Origin: Azadirachta indica
Taxonomy: Eukaryota; Streptophyta; Magnoliopsida; Sapindales; Meliaceae
Direction: 5' to 3'
Length of the DNA stretch: 64,000 bases
Assembly (NCBI GenBank): GCA_022749755.1
Contig: CM040453.1
Span: 21,647,368 to 21,711,367, forward strand
Part shown: piece by piece, positions 22,510 to 34,044 of the stretch
How positions within the stretch are numbered: position 1 is the first letter of the stretch
Layout: each line of letters begins with the position of its first letter
Notes under the pieces: generated by a model
The model's input: the letters and a program-made list of their open reading frames with translations, nothing else
Database searches by the model: none
What the model was told of the DNA's origin: nothing
Program-made: the position numbers and the translations under genes

Positions 22510-24170
22510 CTTAGAGAAGATTCATTGGCAACACTAGGATATATTGAAGGTTAATCTACCTCTAAGCCTCAATTTTTTGATAAAAATGACTACCTTTATT
22601 AGAAGGCTAGGATGAGAATTTATTTGCAAGCATGTGCTTATAAATTATAGGAGGTGGTTAGTGAGGGGCCTAGGATCCCCATGAATCAAAATGAAAAAGG
22701 AGAGGATAACCCTAACCTAAGTTCCAAATAGGATGAAATCGACAAGAAAAATGTCACCCTAAATGCCAATGCCATAAACACTTTATATTTTGGGGTATAT
22801 AAGAAAAAGTTTCATAGAATTTTTGGTTGTGAGACGGTCTGCAAAATTTGCCATGCATTAGAAGTTGTTTATGACAGAACTAACCAAGTCAAGGAGTCTA
22901 GAATTAGTAGGCTTACTTAGCAATACGAATTGTTGAAAGTGGAACATCAAGGAAACCATTAATAGAATGTGTACTGGATTTATCGATATTGTTACTAGTA
23001 ATGAGCTAATAAAGAAAATTCTTGGGTCCTTGCCTAAAAAATGGAGAGAAAAGGTGACCACAATAGAGGAGGCCAAAAATCTCAACATTTCATCTCTTCA
23101 TCACCTCATGGTATCACAAATGGACTATGAAGGCAATATGTATAATGATATGGATAAAGTACAAAAGAAAAAATTCATTGCTTTCAATCAATAAAGTATG
23201 ATGATGACAAGGAAGGGGAAGATAAAAGTGATGAAGATGAAGATGAAGAAGTTGCTCAAATGACAAGAAAGTTCTTAAAATTTTTTTAAGAACTCAAAAA
23301 GGCACAAAACAAGGGATCTCAAAAATCCAAAAGAAAAGAAATCAAGTTATTTACTAAAAGTGCAAAAGGCTAGGACATGTTAAACTTAAGTGTCCATTCC
23401 TAGAAAGAAGAAAACATTAGAAGCGAGCGATGAAAGCTATAACATGGGATGGTGATTCATCCAAAGATGATGATGAAGAGATCAACGAGGTTGCCAACTA
23501 CTTCATGAATTTTAGTGACAATAAGATAAGTGATTTTGAACCTTTTTATACATATGATGAATTATTGGACGCATATGAGGAATTGCATTGTCATTTTAAG
23601 AAAATCATTTCAAAGAATCATGCCCCCTTAGAAAAAAATTGAATTATTGGCAAATGAAATAATTTTTTTAAAAGAATCAAATCATGCATTGATTAATGAA
23701 AATGGTTTTTTTTAAAAGAGTTGTATCATATTTTTGAAAAGAAGAAGGAAATGTACTTAAAAGAAATTGAAAAGCTTAAGAAATAAACTTTCGACCAAAA
23801 TGAAATGCTTTTAATATTTAATAGAGGTAAAAAAAGTTTGAAGCTATTTTTTGGCTCTTAAAAATGTATGTTTCATAAGAGTGACATTGGTTATAAGTCA
23901 CAATCTAAATAAAAGTTTTGCAGACCTACTTTATAAAACCTCTTCCCAAATTTGTAACAAATGCAACATACACATATTGTCACCTCTATTGTCATTTAAG
24001 GCATAGGTGTCCTATTAAGATGAACACATTTAGTTATAACATGATGTGGGTTCCAAAAGGAACCAAAGCTAACTATCAAGAACCCAAAGCCTTTTAGATG
24101 CCAAAGTGAAAATTTTGAAATATTTTTGTAGGTATCAAAATCAAGGAATGATGAGTGGTTCCTTGATGAA
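22510..24170 (+). pseudogene. Copia element D gag relic
   Basis: The reading starts PQFFDKNDYLY.KARMRIYLQ, the conserved start of Sirevirus gag. The UBN2 core follows at 22967-23194 (ELIKKILGSLPKKWREKVTT, IEEAKNLNIS). A zinc knuckle near 23,352-23,393 reads KCKRLGHVKLKC with its first Cys changed to Tyr and a stop inside. An acidic block (WDGDSSKDDDEEINEVANYF, 23,442-23,501) follows, then a second knuckle-like CHLYCHLRHRCPIK and VPKGT near 24,050. Stops and frameshifts are frequent. Protease, integrase and RT are not found, so pol is deleted. Confidence 0.8.
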
Positions 24171-25949
24171 GATGAAAAACAAGTTAAACACTAAAAAATT
24201 TGCAAGTCTCCACAAATGCAAAATGTAAACATCTTACACTTGGAGACAATGAAAAGGCTTATGTTTTGGCCAAAACAAAAAAATTGGCATCAAATTCTTA
24301 GCTCATCCTTTTTTCTTTGTTTATTTTTTTTAACATATGTTGTGTTTTTAGTTGATAAGAGGGTTTTGCTTGAAATACACATGATTTGATTAATTTGTGC
24401 AAAACACCCCTATTTATTTAAATGTTTGTCATTGTTTGATTTGCATGATATATGCTTTGTATTTTAATTCAATGCATGCATTCGTTTATCACGTCAAAAT
24501 GGCTTTGAAATGAAGTTTGATTACTTTATGATTAATACTTCAACTTCATTTAAGCCAAATATTAAATTATCTATAATCAATGATGGATGGTTTAGCATTA
24601 GGAAGTGAAGATGGCTGCTTTCACATTTTGAGAAAGAAACTAGTAGCCAATTTACAGGCACTTCTAAGATTGATTGGTATTGTTCTATAGGAAAAATAAC
24701 ATATAGATAGAAAGCTGTAGATGTCTAGTTTGTATAGAATTTTACAAAATCCAATTTTTCTAGGATGAATATGGTGATTAAAAATGGTGCACATTGCATA
24801 TGGATCGAAAGCTTCAGAAGTTAAGAATTTGTAGAATTTTATGGTATGCAATTTAGACATCTCTATAGAAAGATATGACTCCATGAATTACAACTGGTCA
24901 AAAAACAAAGTAGAAATAGGGCAACTAAGATGAACCAAAGTCATGAGGATTCAGTCTACCAAATTGCTTAGTGTGCTCGATCAAAAATTGAAGGCTTTCT
25001 ACCCTTATATTAGAAGTCCATCAAGGAAAGCAGAAAAGAAGCTCTAAAAGAGGATGAATCATTGGAAAATCAATAGAAGCAAGCTCACAAACCTAAATGA
25101 TCAAAGGTTTTTCTCCTAGAGAAATGTCATCTTAGCATGCATTTTCACTTGCTTGAATTGTTTTGAAATCATTTAAAGGTTTATTATGATGCAGAAGGGG
25201 AAATGCCTATCTTGATATACAATATACATGGGGAGAAATGTATTCTATTTTTATATGTTGTATTAATTTCACATGATGAGTGCATTTTAATTTGTGCATA
25301 GGTTATATTGATCTAAATATCTCATTGCGTGCACTCTTAAAACAAAGGAGAATTTTTGTTTTTGCTTAATCCCATATTCTCACATTCTTCAAATTGATTG
25401 CATTTGCTCAAACTTTCAGAGGGAGCCTTTACTTTGAGTTTAATTGATTCTATACGATTGATAATATATTTTTTAATAATAATTAAAAACTGATAATTAT
25501 AGGAGCTAATTTTTGTTCAGTATTTTAAATATGTAATCAAATCAATAAATTTAATACTTAAATAAGATTTTATGATACTTGAGATTTTTCAATATAATCT
25601 TTATTTTTGAGAATTTTATATATATATAATATATATATATAATAATTCAGATTTAATTATAAATATATATTTTAAATTATTGACTTAATGTTAAATAATA
25701 ATAACTGTGTAAAAATCAAATATTTTTTAAAACTTTTTAAAATTAATTTTTACAAGAAAGTAATTTATTTCCAATGAAATTCATTTTATTAAAATTTAAA
25801 AATATAGTATTAAACTATAATTAAAGCTAAAATTATAGATAGATTATACAATTATTTTATATCAATAATAAAAATTTAAAAATAATATTTTTAATAATAT
25901 ATTAAATTTGAAATACTTTGTTAAACATATTTTATTTACATATTTAGAA
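24171..25949. other. Probable 3' non-coding part of copia D, then AT-rich DNA
   Basis: Three purine tracts (GAAGGGGAAATG about 25,195, ATGGGGAGAAATG about 25,230, AGAGGGAGCC about 25,420) resemble the multiple polypurine tracts of Sireviruses, which suggests that element D with pol deleted reaches about 25,430. The rest is AT-rich with a TA microsatellite near 25,617-25,642. An 87-codon minus-strand frame (24621-24884) has no recognisable family. Confidence 0.4.
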
Positions 25950-26290
25950 AGTAAGTATAGTTAGCCTAGTGGTAAGATTGTTGTTTGGTTTTTTGAAGTC
26001 TTGATTTCAACCTCATTAATTGTAATAATTTTTTTGAGTGAGGGTCAATGTTCGTCAACATAGGGTTAGGTCAACTTAGGTCCTAACTCTAAACCAATTA
26101 AGTCTAGCCCAACACTGGCCTACGGGTTATGTTGGGTCAACACAGTCCGTCACGTGCTCATGCCAAGCTTGGCCTATAGGCTTGAAACCTTGGCTTAACC
26201 CGGCCAGAGCATCGTGTTATGTTGGGTTAGGCCATTATTGTTTATGGGTCAGGCTAGGCTAGGCTTGTACCTCTAGCCCCAATGATGTAT
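25950..26290 (+). repeat. tRNA-derived SINE-like sequence, left arm
   Basis: A box A-like GTTAGCCTAGTGGTAAGA (about 25,959) is followed some 40 bases later by box B-like GTCTTGATTTCAACC. That is the layout of a tRNA-related RNA polymerase III promoter heading a plant SINE. A GC-richer body follows. The ends and a poly-A or T tail are not clear. Mirror copy at about 62,098-62,438. Confidence 0.42.
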
Positions 26291-26479
26291 TTGAGCAGGA
26301 TCTTTGCTATTTTTAACATAGCTCAAGGTATTATGTTGATTGAAAACCCCAAATCTAGCAAAGCTCACCTAATTAGTGTGCCGTTGATTTTGCTGCAAGA
26401 TATAAAGGCTTTCGATAATTTGGATCTTCTTCTATTCCATCATGATCTATATAGATGATAGCATTTGTCATTCTTAAAT

Positions 26480-26636
26480 ATGCACAGCTAACAAGAGCTT
26501 TAGTGGCATAGCACTTAGGGCCTCAATGTGGCAGCTTTCCTTGCTTCGGGTCCATAATTTAATTCGCCAAAGAGAGATTTGAACTTCGGGTTATATTATA
26601 GCAACCTTGTCATTATCATTTGTTGTTCTTTGTGTC
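26480..26636 (+). repeat. Second SINE-like sequence, left arm
   Basis: Box A-like GAGCTTTAGTGGCATAGCAC (about 26,494) and box B-like GCTTCGGGTCC (about 26,545) are spaced about 50 bases apart. A second box-B-like match on the opposite strand (GAAGTTCAAATCTC, about 26,574) makes the unit ambiguous. It abuts the CACTA-like element. Confidence 0.35.
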
Positions 26637-26638
26637 AC

Positions 26639-29423
26639 CACTAAAAAAATGGGTATTACTGATACCAGACTCTCGATACGTTTAAGAAAGTATCAAGGCT
26701 GATGGACAAAAGTGGTTTTTTTCTCCCGAATGATAGAACTATAATAGGAATCATTGATATTGAACAATGAATAATAAGATTGTTTGAGACTATAGTATCA
26801 CCAACCAAAATGAATTCATTTTGGCCATAATTTTAACAGTCAAACGATGTTGTTTTTACATAAATTAAAATTTTTTAAATTAAAAGAAATAGGCAACGAC
26901 ATTGTGTTGCTTTTTTCCTAAAAAATATAATTTAATTATCGCTTCTCTAAAAAATTACTTGCTCATCACGAATGGAGGTTTGCTTATTATGATTAGAGCT
27001 TGGTGGTAGAGCATCTTAATAATAACTTTAAACGAAACATTTGCATTTCAATTACTTTAATATGTATGGTTGTTCTGTACACTTCTATTAATTTTTTTTT
27101 AAATTAATTTTTTAGGATAATGTATTCAGTTGAGGATAGAAAGTTTAACACAAATATAACTTTTATACAAAAATAAATTGGCCGATCTTGTTGGTTTAGG
27201 AATATAGTATTATCATGTATAAGCTTAGCCAGTCTTCTTGAGAGTTTGGCAAAGATATGGATTAGTTCATTATTATAGTTACTTAAATTCTTATCATGTT
27301 GTTAACATATATGCAAATGATGATTGGTTACTACAACTTGCTTTTAGGATCTCTCAAATCTTTGCAACGCATGAATTTCTTTTGTTTAATTTATCATGAT
27401 TACTAAAACTCTTAGATAATTCATTGTTAAGTATATATCCCCAAATCTTTTGATGTAAAGTGAATGATATATCCTTGTAAAAAATCATGCAAGAAACTAA
27501 AACATCTGTTGTAAAAGTGTGAGTTGTATTTTTGTAAATTGAAATGTTATAAACTCAACTATTTTCATTTTTTACATATGAAAATTTTTATTTCTCTAAT
27601 TTTGACAAGTAAAGCTACTATACTGCACTAACTTTGGTCTGTTACCATACAACAATGTTCTTATGACATAGGAGTTTAAGTGATAAGATTTCAAGCTTAA
27701 CTATTTTAGTTGGATTATTTACCACTAAAAGAAATATGAATTTACCAAAGAGTTAAAGATTTTTTCGGTCTAAGAGCAGTTTTCAAATGGCTGTTTCTTG
27801 AAAAGTTGATGTTAATTACCCTTCTAATGATTAGGTGTCCTTATTATTGTCTTGTAAATCTATAATGCATTAACGTAGTTAAGATTGACAAGCAAACCTT
27901 TACTTTAGAGCCTTTGTTGACTCCAAAAAATCATAATCAAGTAACTTACTCTACTTGGCTACCTATGCTATATCGCTACATTCTTTTTCAGGTTGTGGTT
28001 CTGGTGCATGTACCCATATCAGACACCAAATATCATTTGCAGAACAAATATAAATATGATTCCAATTTTTTATACTTGCTAAATATCCTTTACATTTTTT
28101 GATATAGTGGCAAAATTTTGATTTGATTCAATGTTTTAATTCACTTTTATAAATTGATTATGTTTTGTTTATTTTATTAATCCTCAATTGTTTGGTTTTT
28201 TAGATATTAAACAATATATTTTTTAATATTGAAGTTAAATCTATGTGTATCCAGAGTGTATAGTTATGTATTTGAATACCATAATGTGTTTATTTCTTAA
28301 CCCTATGTCATGCCACACTATATCTACTAAACATATAGTTTACTATAATTTTAGGAATTTCTTAATTCATTTATTTGTTGAAATGAACATTATTTTCTTA
28401 TTTGATATATTGTAGGCTCGAGAATATTTATTTTCATAATTATGTGACATGTTTTTTAGTATAATATACATGTATTTCTATTTACTTTCAAATGAATATT
28501 GCCTTCTCTCTTGCACCAAACTACTATCATCCCGTGCTTTGGTCATGATCATATTTATTTATCAACATTTATGCGTTAAAATTGGATCTTCTTAAATGTA
28601 CTACATGCAAGTTTTAAAGAGATGGCTAACACTTTAGAGTTTAACTTACAACAACATAGTAGGATTAAAGGATGAATATCCAAGTTAAATGTCAAATTTA
28701 TTATATCATATTGAAGGAAAATTGTTAAGTTATTTTGATCAATTCAATGAATTTGATGCTTGCTTTTTGTCCTGGATTGAAGGAATGTTGAGATTGCTTG
28801 ATTGGAAATCTATATACTTGTGTTTTGCTTCTGTTTGCCCAAAATTGGTCAATACTTCTACTTTTGCTTATACTTTAATTATACACATAATGTTTAACTT
28901 GTACCTACCTTTGTACACAAAAGTTAATTTTTTTTTTTTTAGACTTAGAATTATTTTTAGATTTAGAATTAAATGGGAGATGAATATATGAATGTTATTG
29001 AATTGTGACATAAATTATAGAAAATTTTCAGTGTTCAATTTATAATATTTATGTTTTAAGTCAATTTTTGTTACCATATTGCTAATAGTTTTAGTAAATT
29101 CAACATTTGGAAAGTAAAAGAGGGGCATTATTATTAGCAAAAAAAATTAATTTATTTTTTTAATATATGAAACATTCATTGATACTAATCTAATATGAAC
29201 AAATAAGAAATTATAGATACCTTTTTGGTAACATAAAAATTCTAACACCATAGTCTCAATACGCTATTAATACATTGGGCACACTAGATATTGATACTCT
29301 TGCCATGATACTCTATTTGGTGTCAGGGATAGTTGGTTAGGGCTACTATGTTACCTAGAAAGTGTATTAATATAGCATATCATCGATACTAATTCGACAT
29401 CAATAACGGTCATTTTTCTAGTA
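26639..29423. mobile_element. CACTA-like DNA element, non-autonomous, left arm
   Basis: The left end is CACTAAAAAAATGGGTATTA; the reverse complement of the right end is TACTAGAAAAATGACCGTTA. They share ACTARAAAAATG and further GATAC/GATGTC-type subterminal motifs, as in CACTA (En/Spm) elements. The 2.8 kb interior is AT-rich, and its largest frames (27914-28102, 28689-28991) show no transposase. The flanking triplets do not match as a target duplication and one end has T for C, so the call is moderate. Confidence 0.45.
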
Positions 29424-29479
29424 ACGTGTTCTCTTTCCGAAAAAACTTCAACCATCTTCCCTTTAGTAGTAATCTCAGC

Positions 29480-30816
29480 TACTTTATTTATTTATTTATT
29501 TATTTTTGAGTCCATCGAGTGAATTTCAATCAATGATGCAGTAGCTTCTATGTTGTATTGAGGTAGAGGGTTGATGTCCATGATCTGTCTTTGAAGAGAC
29601 AAGACTAATATATCTATCGCAATCTTTTCATGAATAAGGTTTTGGATATGCATACGATGTCTCTCATTATGGTTTACTAATTGATGATAGCGAAAAAATC
29701 AGTGATTGCATTTGTCTTTTTCAATAATATCTTTACAAACAAACATTGGTTTGAAGAGGTTGTTTTTTGTCCATTTATCCAAAACTGAATGAAGTTCAAT
29801 ATCATCACATAGAATAGGCCATTCTGGTAGCAATTACCTTTGAGGTCGAATTCCATTTGGTCTACTTTTTTCTTTATAGGGAGTATTCCTTTTCTCTATA
29901 TATATATGAAAAGCCTTTATCTTTGTCTTTCCATTAATAGGTTGCTTTTCTACGAGCAATGTCTTTTGTGCTACTTTAATGAGTTTGCTAAATATACCTA
30001 AGTTGCAGTTCAAGGGAAACACGATAGTTTGGCAACATATTGTCCATGCATATTTATACAATTTCTTTTTCCTCCATTTGTTCATGACATTCCAGCATAA
30101 GGTGTGGAAGTGTACAACGAAATCCATGAACAATTCTCTATATTGTTGTTTGGTGTTATTAAGTTGGAGGAGTCTTATTCTTTCTTATCTATGAAAATAC
30201 TTTTGGCAAATTTCGTAGCTAAGTCCTTCCAAAAATGTATATACCTAGGAGACAAAGCAACATACCAAGGGTATGCATGACCTATCACTAATGTAGAGAG
30301 ATCTTTGATGCGTAATTCTTTGTTATGAGCATGTATAACAAGTGTATCCATGAAGCAAGTGATATGTTCCTTAGGATTTGCTTCTTCTCTATCTAATCTC
30401 CTCTTGATAATGTAGAAGAGGCATGTACTTTGTCTCAATGCAAAGGGACTTGACACATACTATTTTACAAAAGATGTTAAATCTACGCGTGTTGCAGGTT
30501 TTTTGGATTCTGACATAGTTGGTGGCAAAAGCCTTTGGTGTGGTCCCCTCGAGTATCGTTTACTCTTTGAATATCTATTAAAGAGGAGGATTAGGAGGAC
30601 TTGCTTTTATTGCTGCTTAAATTTAACTAATCTTTTTGCACATATCTTGTATGCTCTGCATAATAAGAATGGCCCTAGTATAATTAGTTTCTTAATTGTT
30701 ACTTGTAGTTCTTGTTGAGCATTGTCAGTTGGTAATAGAGATATTTGTGTCTGCTTGGTAGTAGGCTTAACATGATTGTCATCATTGGTTCGTTTGTTGC
30801 TCCTTGTGACCACCAT
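29480..30816 (-). pseudogene. Ty3-gypsy gag relic, left arm
   Basis: Minus-strand frames 30607-30816 (starts MVVTRSNKR), 30175-30456 and 29834-30133 give the Retrotrans_gag pattern: NPKEHITCFMDTL, then LSTLVIGHAYPWYVALSPRY and IHFWKDLATKFAKSIF. Downstream, RYHQLVNHNERHR and HIQNLIHEKIA resemble the CxYH..GH...DC zinc region of Tat/Ogre-type gag with its cysteines lost. Stops separate the frames. It is followed by the CACTA-like element and no pol is seen. Gag would form the particle shell in an intact element. Confidence 0.72.
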
Positions 30817-31911
30817 GTCTCATGAAATCCTACCAAATTACCCGTAGAGTCACCTAAATGTTGCAAGGGAATTTACTCAACCAATGCGTTAGATTATGAT
30901 TTGCTGATCACTTGAATAAACTTTGTATGGTTTTTGGTAGACTTTAATACCACTAAGCCTCTAAATCTAAATTGACCTTTCACACCACTTTTGAGTTCAA
31001 TGATTAAGGCCCACCACATCTCTTAAATTGCGCTTAATGGCTCGAGAGTTGTGATGTTGCAATTTTAAAAGATTGGTTGGTTTGAATAGAGAGATCCACT
31101 ACCTCTGCAACTATACCTGCAATATTTTAATAAGACGCGAGACCCAAATTATGATTCCACGATGTGTGTGGGAGGAATCTAGTCCTAATACCAATGCAAA
31201 GGAACATAATATGTTTAAGGTAGGTCTTGGTTTATTGCAGTACTAAGTTGATATTGAATGAGTTCACTTGTGGTGATATCCAATATCCTATCTATGGCTC
31301 AATACATCTAAGGCTACAGAAAAGTCTTTAAAGTCTATGGTGACAAATTTTAACACCTAAATATACATGACAAATGTGAGGATGTTAAGGAAGTGCCTAA
31401 GGCTGACTTTAGTGACAAAAGATGGTGGGAAATTATGAATTGCTAGACTAATGCCTAAGAGAAGGTTGTGTCTTAAGAGCATGGTTTCAAGGACATCAAA
31501 CTGATAATTAAGCCTTTTCATCTCTAAGACTATCCCCTTTCAATGTGGGATAATGCTTCTTTTATATATTATGTCACGTGAAATTCTAGTAGAAAATAAC
31601 CAAGTTCATGTAATTCTAATTTAATGCAAGCCATTTTTTTTTAAGACCACTCTTAAGTCTTTGCATAGAAATTAAATTAAATATATTTTAATCCTAACTA
31701 AAAGAGATGTTAAAGATTTATACTTGTAATAAAATACTTATTTTAATTAATAAAAAAAAAGACATACAGATTCTTAACATATATCTTATTGGACACATTA
31801 ATCCCATTGGTTTTAAAAACACGCATAAAGTTCTAATCTATTAGTTTCAACCGATAGTGTAGAGGAAAATAATGGTGTTATATTATATTTATTTATTGTA
31901 GTTAATATAAT
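30817..31911 (-). other. Possible LTR/leader of the gypsy element, left arm
   Basis: Read on the minus strand, it contains TATAAAAGAAG followed by ATCCCACATTGAAAGGGG (about 31,540-31,565), a promoter-like context, about 0.7 kb upstream of the gag start. No second LTR and no primer site are visible, so its nature is inferred from position. Confidence 0.3.
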
Positions 31912-32340
31912 TAGTGCCCGTTTGATTTGGCTTTCTCATTAGGCAAAAGGGCTTTTTTAATGATAAAAACTCTTTTCAAATTTTTTAATGTCGTTTGGTT
32001 GACAATGAAAAAGAGTTTTGAAAATTAAAAAAGTTATTTTCCTTCTATTGGAAGAAACCCAAAATTTGGATTTTTGACAGTAGAGCTTTCCCAGTTTTTT
32101 TAAAAGGTAAAATTATTTAAAATACCCTTACTTTATTTTAAAAATTTTACGTAATTTTTTTTAAAATAAAATATTAAAAATCTGTCTATTAAAATAATTA
32201 CTTAAATTTTTCTTAAAAGTCATTTGTGACAAATAAACGATTAATAAATTTTTATTAAAAATTTTATTTATAAAAATTTTACGGGTAAAAATTTTACTTT
32301 AAAAAGCTTTATTTGAAAAACTGTACTAAACGGACTCTTA
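31912..32340. mobile_element. MITE, hAT-like ends, left arm
   Basis: The left end is TAGTGCCCGTTTGATTTGG; the reverse complement of the right end is TAAGAGTCCGTTTAGTACAG. The shared TARnGnCCGTTTR pattern is a common plant MITE end. The interior is AT-rich and non-coding. Mirror copy at 56054-56482. Confidence 0.6.
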
Positions 32341-33689
32341 ATATTAGCTTGACATGGTATAGCCAACTCATAAATAAACATTAAAAAATCAATAAAAATA
32401 TTTTACTTTTTAAATTAAAACATAAAGTAAACAAAATATAAAAAAATCAACCTTCTTTATACAGCAGCTACTAAAATCAAGAGATTAAGAATGCTTTGTT
32501 TCCTTTCCTAAGTATTAGTCAAGATTAAGGGATTAAGAGTATGTTCACAACAACCATCTCAATTCCAATTAACTATATATTATAAAAAAAATAAAAATAT
32601 TTACAGCTAAAGGTTAATCTAAGTTGCATTCTGTACAATGAGACTCGTGTTTGTTATCCTTTTGCAAGGAGGATGAGTTGCAGCCAATTCTTGACTCCAT
32701 GGCAAACTCTTGCATAGTGCATCACAGTTAATTGCTAATAAACTCAGTCAACCTTCCTTTAAACTCCCCGAGTTCCACCTGCAATGAATGAAGCAGAGGG
32801 AGAGACGTACTCAATTTACTCAAACCTACGCAGTGCTTCAGGTTTGATTCCACATAAATCAAAGCAAAATAGAATATATATTACAGCAGAACAACCCACT
32901 TAAAATCAAAGCAAAACAGATTGAATTCTTGTTTTTCCCGAATTCGACCCACCCAAAATAAATCACAAGTTTGATTCCATCGATATTTGATTGTGGTAGA
33001 GTTGTCATTTCTTACATGTGTATAACAGATTGAATTCTTATTTTGCCTAAATTTAATTAGGGTTTTATTTAAATTTGAGAATAATGAACTTTTATGGCTG
33101 ATATGGATTCTTTCATTCTCATTTATAATTTACCGAATGTTGAGTAGGGGCAGAGTCGTTATTGCATAATAATAAGTCAATTTTCCATCCAAACTAACTT
33201 TTGACACTAATAGACTAGGATTAAAGATTTTAATGGGTCTTTCTGAAATCATTAGGAGATTAATGTGTCTAAAAATAAGATTTTAGAGTTAAAATGAACT
33301 TAAGAATTTTGGTTTTTGTGCTACTCATGCATTAACCTAATCACATGACGAATCTTTTATGTCCAAATTCTCCCTAAATGGGTTTGGCCTAAGACTTTAC
33401 GTTGATTTAGGTTAGATTTAACTTCACTTTTATTCTGCACACCACAACTCATAATTTGAGCATTGAAAAAATAGTTTTGGTCCATTTGTGCTTTTTGGTC
33501 CATTTGTGTACTTTTTGTGTACTTTACTTTTATTCCTCGGCATCTTAAAGGGAATCAAACTCGAGTTCCGACAAGACACATGCTATCCATCTAACTACAT
33601 ATATATTACAGCAAATTATAAGAAAGTACAAAATGCCAAGATTCGTGAGGTAGGTGACAATTGACCACTTCTCATGACTACATGTTCTA
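32341..33689. other. Intergenic DNA, left arm
   Basis: Mostly unassignable. On the minus strand at about 32,640-32,790 there is a less AT-rich stretch with a possible splice acceptor and a short frame (VELGEFKGRLTEF then stop), perhaps an exon relic of unknown origin. A short tandem (TTTTGGTCCATTTGTG) occurs near 33,477-33,510. Confidence 0.4.
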
Positions 33690-34044
33690 CAGTACCTAAT
33701 GCAGCATTAACCAATCACTAATTTACTTTCAATCCAGATTATCTTATCGGATATTAGCTGTAGATATGTCCTTACTAATTAATTATATCTATCTAATTAA
33801 ACAATGCATAATTTTCGTCATCAACCATTCTACAGTACAGTGAGCTCTCTATTATTATTCATATTAAATCCAGCATGAATAGAAATTTAAACTTGTAATA
33901 TGAGTGGGATATCATTTCCCATCTGCTAGCGTTCTAGGTTAGACGAATAATCTTGGAGGAATCTACCACAAAAACAATATAGAATACATATACATGGCTA
34001 TTTTATGAAAACTCAACGGGACGCATTAAATTAAAGTTCATAAT

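Noticed and set aside
25617..25642. TA-rich stretch as a regulatory element
   Set aside because: Simple TA microsatellite in AT-rich DNA with no nearby gene.
26497..27030. Functional tRNA gene
   Set aside because: Box-like motifs are present but no cloverleaf with acceptor stem and anticodon arm could be drawn.
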